NCBI GenBank assembly: GCA_002686295.1
Contig: NZBB01000015.1
Span: 1-14,902, forward strand
Source: Candidatus Woesearchaeota archaeon
GTDB lineage: Archaea; Nanobdellota; Nanobdellia; Woesearchaeales; GCA-2686295
Length of the DNA: 14,902 nucleotides
Direction: 5' to 3'
Shown one piece after another: positions 12,605 through 14,902 of this stretch (positions are counted from its first letter, which is position 1; every line of letters starts with the position of its first letter). Under the pieces are notes generated by a model. The model was given only the letters and a program-made list of their open reading frames with translations. It was not told the DNA's origin and made no database searches. A program made the position numbers and the translations under genes.

Positions 12605-14124
12605 TATAACACCTTTTTACAATATCTTAAAAAATCAAGTTTTTGACTAAATAAATCTCTTATATCTTCAATTTCTAGTTTAAGCATAGCAAGTCTATCT
12701 ATTCCAAAACCCCATGCAATAACTGGTTCTTTAATTCCGAGAGGTTCTGTCATTTCAGGTCTAAAAATCCCCGCTCCTGCAACTTCCATCCATCCAAATT
12801 CAGGATGCTTTGCAGATATTTGAACAGAAGGTTCTGTGAAAGGAAAATAATCAGGAAGAAATTTAATTTCTTTAGCACCCGTCATTTCAATCGTAAAATC
12901 TTTTAATAAACCTAGTAAATTTCTAAAGGACAAGTCTTTTCCAACAATGAAACCACCTAATTGATTAAATTCAACTCCGTGAGTTGAATCAATAACATCT
13001 GGTCTGAAACATCTTACAAGACTAAAATATTTTCCGGGGATTTTAACTCCTTTTGAAAGAAATCTTGGAGATATTGCTGTATCATGAGCTCTAGGAACCA
13101 ATCTTGAAGCTATTTTTTCATTCCAATTATATCCCCACCCTGTTGAACCTGTTAATCCACCAGTTTCATGAGCAGATTTAATGGCATTTAAAATTTTTTT
13201 ATTTGGAAGAAGTCCTGCTTTTGGTTCTTTTATTTTGTATGTTGCAGTCCATGTTCTTGCTGGATGTCCTTGTGGTTGATATAAAGCGTCAAAATTATAT
13301 AATTCAAGTTCTATAATTGGTCCATTCATCTCAACAAAACCCATTGAAACAACTTTTTCTCTAACTTGTTCTATGAATTCAGAATATGGTTGTCTTTTAC
13401 CGCCAAATATTTTAGGTACATTAATTTTTATGTCGTATGAACGGAATTTTTTTCCCTTCCATGTTCCTTTTTTTAGCATTTCATGTGTTAGTTTATCTTC
13501 ATAATTTTTTTCAGAAAGTCCTTTTTTTAATATTTTTTTACCAAGATTTGTAATCGAGATTTTTTTGATTTTTTTTGTTTCTTTTTTAAGAATCTTTTTT
13601 CTTTTCAACAAACTTTCAAATGAGAATTTTTCTTCAGAGTTAAGTTCTAACATGGTTATAGGAAAATTTTTCTTTAGAAATTGTTCCTCTAAAAATTCTT
13701 TTTCAAGAAGATTTTTTCCTTGTTTTGTTAATTTAATCTTTAAGTAGCCATTTTTTTCAATATCTATAGCTGCTTTTTTTTTTAATGACCCTATGCATAT
13801 ATTTATTTCATTAATTTCTAGACTTGTTAGTTTTTGAATTTCATTTATGTCACTTTCCCTTGAAGTTGCTTGCAGAAATCTTCTTTCAGGCAGTCCTTCA
13901 TTAACATATTTTTTCCCATTTTTATCGAGTAAAATTATTTCTTTTATTTCACTTTTTATTTCAACAAGTTTTTTATTATAAAGCCATTGTATAGCTCTTG
14001 TTACTTCAATTTCTTTTAAAGAACATTTTTTAACTAATTCAGAAATAAGTGTGTGTGTTTTTATATTTGGAAGAACCTTCCTTTCTGTTGAATTTAATTT
14101 AGCAAGTATATTCTCAATATTCAT
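12604..14124 (-). CDS. pheS: Phenylalanyl-tRNA synthetase alpha subunit (archaeal type)
   Basis: A 506-residue catalytic subunit. Residues 1 to about 220 contain repeated winged-helix-like units (LISELVKKCSLKEIEVTRAI at 26-45), which bind tRNA in archaeal/eukaryotic PheRS. The class II core follows: motif 1 around GFVEMNGPIIE at 262-272, then GHPARTWTATY at 286-296, TGSTGWGYNW at 325-334, motif 2 at 368-394 including LVRCFRPDVIDSTHGVEFNQ (369-388), GWMEVAGAGIFRPEMTEPLG at 444-463, and motif 3 WGFGIDRLAML at 471-481. In motif 2 the family's FHQxEG reads FNQLGG, replacing a usually conserved glutamate with glycine at 389. TATA-led short-leader transcription is expected from 14151-14158. It is co-transcribed with pheT and the LOG gene. 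Confidence 0.97.
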   Translation of the reverse strand: MNIENILAKLNSTERKVLPNIKTHTLISELVKKCSLKEIEVTRAIQWLYNKKLVEIKSEIKEIILLDKNGKKYVNEGLPERRFLQATSRESDINEIQKLTSLEINEINICIGSLKKKAAIDIEKNGYLKIKLTKQGKNLLEKEFLEEQFLKKNFPITMLELNSEEKFSFESLLKRKKILKKETKKIKKISITNLGKKILKKGLSEKNYEDKLTHEMLKKGTWKGKKFRSYDIKINVPKIFGGKRQPYSEFIEQVREKVVSMGFVEMNGPIIELELYNFDALYQPQGHPARTWTATYKIKEPKAGLLPNKKILNAIKSAHETGGLTGSTGWGYNWNEKIASRLVPRAHDTAISPRFLSKGVKIPGKYFSLVRCFRPDVIDSTHGVEFNQLGGFIVGKDLSFRNLLGLLKDFTIEMTGAKEIKFLPDYFPFTEPSVQISAKHPEFGWMEVAGAGIFRPEMTEPLGIKEPVIAWGFGIDRLAMLKLEIEDIRDLFSQKLDFLRYCKKVL

Positions 14125-14150
14125 ATTATTTATTTGTTTATAGAGAATAG

Positions 14151-14158
14151 TATATAAA
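14151..14158 (-). promoter_or_regulatory. TATA box for pheS-pheT-LOG
   Basis: Read on the minus strand this is TTTATATA, a perfect archaeal TATA box, preceded by an A-rich BRE-like stretch (AATAAAA). Its centre lies about 30 bases before the pheS ATG, so the leader should be only a few bases long. This agrees with the lack of a Shine-Dalgarno before pheS. Confidence 0.75.
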
Positions 14159-14176
14159 TTTTATTAATTAATAAAA
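14159..14176. promoter_or_regulatory. Perfect 18-bp palindrome between the trmB-like gene and the pheS TATA box
   Basis: TTTTATTAATTAATAAAA is self-complementary over its full length and directly abuts the pheS TATA box. It could be an operator for a dimeric regulator at the BRE, or part of the 3' end of the regulator transcript together with the T-run that follows that gene's stop. It contains only A and T, so chance is a serious alternative. Confidence 0.4.
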
Positions 14177-14179
14177 AAA

Positions 14180-14902
14180 TTAAGTTTTTATTGGTTTCAT
14201 TGTTTGCCACGCAAGTTCAAACAACTCTTCCAATGCAGATGAAAAAAATGGTGTGTTAATCCAAATTCCGATATCATATGTTGGGTGTATTTCAGAATCA
14301 TTCATCACCATAAAAATAAGTTCTTTTCCATCAACAATTGTAAATCTTGCTTTTTTATTCGTATGTTTGACTTCCGCTATTCCTTCTACAGATTTTGCAG
14401 CTGCTTTTGATTCTTCTGTTAATGGGGCTGCTATTCTTATAGTCACATCTCTTTTCTTAAGTTCTTCGAACACAGGTTTCAAACCTTCAACCTTTCTCAT
14501 TAGTCCTTCTGCAGTTGTCATTATGGTGACTGTTTTCTCTGCATTTTTTATTGTTAATTCTAAATGATTGTATAAGTTATGTCTGCCTCTTAAAGATCCT
14601 GAAAGATCAGTTGGTTCAATCAGTTCTATTCCTTGAGTGTGTAAAGAGTTAAGTTCATTAACTACTTCTGTTGACTTTAAATTTTCAAGGCTAGAAATTT
14701 TTTCTTCAGCAGTATTTTTCACGTTTTTTTTGACTCTTTCAACAACCTCTTTTGGAGGTACAGCCATATATTTTATTGGTTTGCCCAGTTTCATAACTAT
14801 GAACCCTTTTTTTTCTAGACTTTCTAGTACGTCGTAGCTTCTGCTTCTTGGTACATTTGCTATGTCGCTTAGTTCTCCTGCAGTACTGACACCTCTTGAT
14901 AA
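14180..14902 (-). CDS. TrmB-family transcriptional regulator (5' end beyond the window)
   Basis: The frame runs open to the right edge, giving 240 visible codons. The ATG at 14794 is internal: the 36 codons before it encode the middle of a TrmB winged helix, with STAGELSDIANVPRSRSYDV in the helix-turn-helix, LESLEKKGF, and then MKLGKPIKYMAVPP, the typical wing and end of the domain. A charged helical linker (about visible residues 50-85) leads to a C-terminal effector-like domain with HNLYNHLELTIKNAEKTVTI and IMTTAEGLM, a PLD-like TrmB sensor fold ending ELFELAWQTMKP. TrmB proteins sense sugars or other metabolites and repress or activate promoters. The ligand here cannot be read. It is oriented like pheST, with its stop 55 bases from pheS and an 18-bp palindrome between. 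Confidence 0.9.
   Translation of the reverse strand, partial: LSRGVSTAGELSDIANVPRSRSYDVLESLEKKGFIVMKLGKPIKYMAVPPKEVVERVKKNVKNTAEEKISSLENLKSTEVVNELNSLHTQGIELIEPTDLSGSLRGRHNLYNHLELTIKNAEKTVTIMTTAEGLMRKVEGLKPVFEELKKRDVTIRIAAPLTEESKAAAKSVEGIAEVKHTNKKARFTIVDGKELIFMVMNDSEIHPTYDIGIWINTPFFSSALEELFELAWQTMKPIKT

Noticed and set aside
14180..14794. TrmB-type gene starting at the ATG at 14794
   Set aside because: The 36 upstream codons are open and encode the rest of the winged helix, so the start lies beyond the window.
14637..14837. Plus-strand frame opposite the TrmB-type gene
   Set aside because: Antisense to the conserved winged-helix domain, which continues through the window edge on the minus strand.
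1..14902. The terminal repeat as a sign that the window is a circular element
   Set aside because: The first 91 bases match an internal site (10217-10307), not the right end, so it is not end-to-end redundancy.
1..14902. tRNA, rRNA, insertion sequence or toxin-antitoxin genes
   Set aside because: No cloverleaf-like segments, transposase motifs or unexplained small gene pairs were seen; nearly all of the sequence is occupied by recognised genes.

Overview
The window is an AT-rich (roughly 30% GC by eye), gene-dense archaeal segment. The eukaryote/archaea-only ribosomal proteins (eS4, eL32, eL19, eL34, eL14), aIF1/SUI1, the RNase P protein Rnp1 and the archaeal-type PheRS identify the domain. 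Compact genes, frequent ATGA/TAATG overlaps, very lysine-rich proteins, an N-terminally short uS17 and an N-terminally long uS14 suggest a small-genome DPANN archaeon of the Woesearchaeota/Pacearchaeota/Nanoarchaeota kind. The lineage is inference; no rRNA gene is present.

Positions 1-9517, plus strand, hold the 3' part of the archaeal S10-spc supercluster in conserved order: a lysine-rich tail in the uS3 position, uL29, aIF1, Rnp1, uS17, uL14, uL24, eS4, uL5, uS14, uS8, uL6, eL32, eL19, uL18, uS5, uL30, uL15, SecY and a DUF106/EMC3-like membrane insertase. Almost every junction overlaps by 1, 4, 8 or 11 bases or has a gap of at most 9, so translational coupling is likely. Several junctions carry a GGTG(A) Shine-Dalgarno, which pairs with the UCACC of the archaeal 16S 3' end. 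The operon couples ribosome and mRNA-start factors to the machinery that puts nascent proteins into the membrane.

Positions 9518-10325 form a second plus-strand unit, eL34-eL14, with its own TATA box. A stem-loop and the strongest Shine-Dalgarno of the window lie between the two genes. The adenylate and cytidylate kinase genes often found around here in other archaea are absent from this stretch.

Positions 10341-14902, minus strand, converge on it: pheS-pheT-LOG family protein, tightly overlapped behind a TATA box, and upstream of that a TrmB-type regulator cut by the window end.

The most unusual observation is a 91-base perfect direct repeat. The first 91 bases of the window (tail of the gene before uL29) are identical, in the same reading frame, to codons 119-148 of eL14, 10.2 kb away. 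Lysine-rich tails with KVV motifs also end eL32 and uS5. Other points to check are a Glu-to-Gly change in a conserved PheS motif, reused stop-start junction sequences, stem-loops at two intergenic gaps, a perfect 18-bp palindrome abutting the pheS TATA box, and terminators embedded in lysine codons of converging genes. No mobile element, CRISPR array, tRNA or rRNA was seen, and no stretch over 300 bases lacks a gene.
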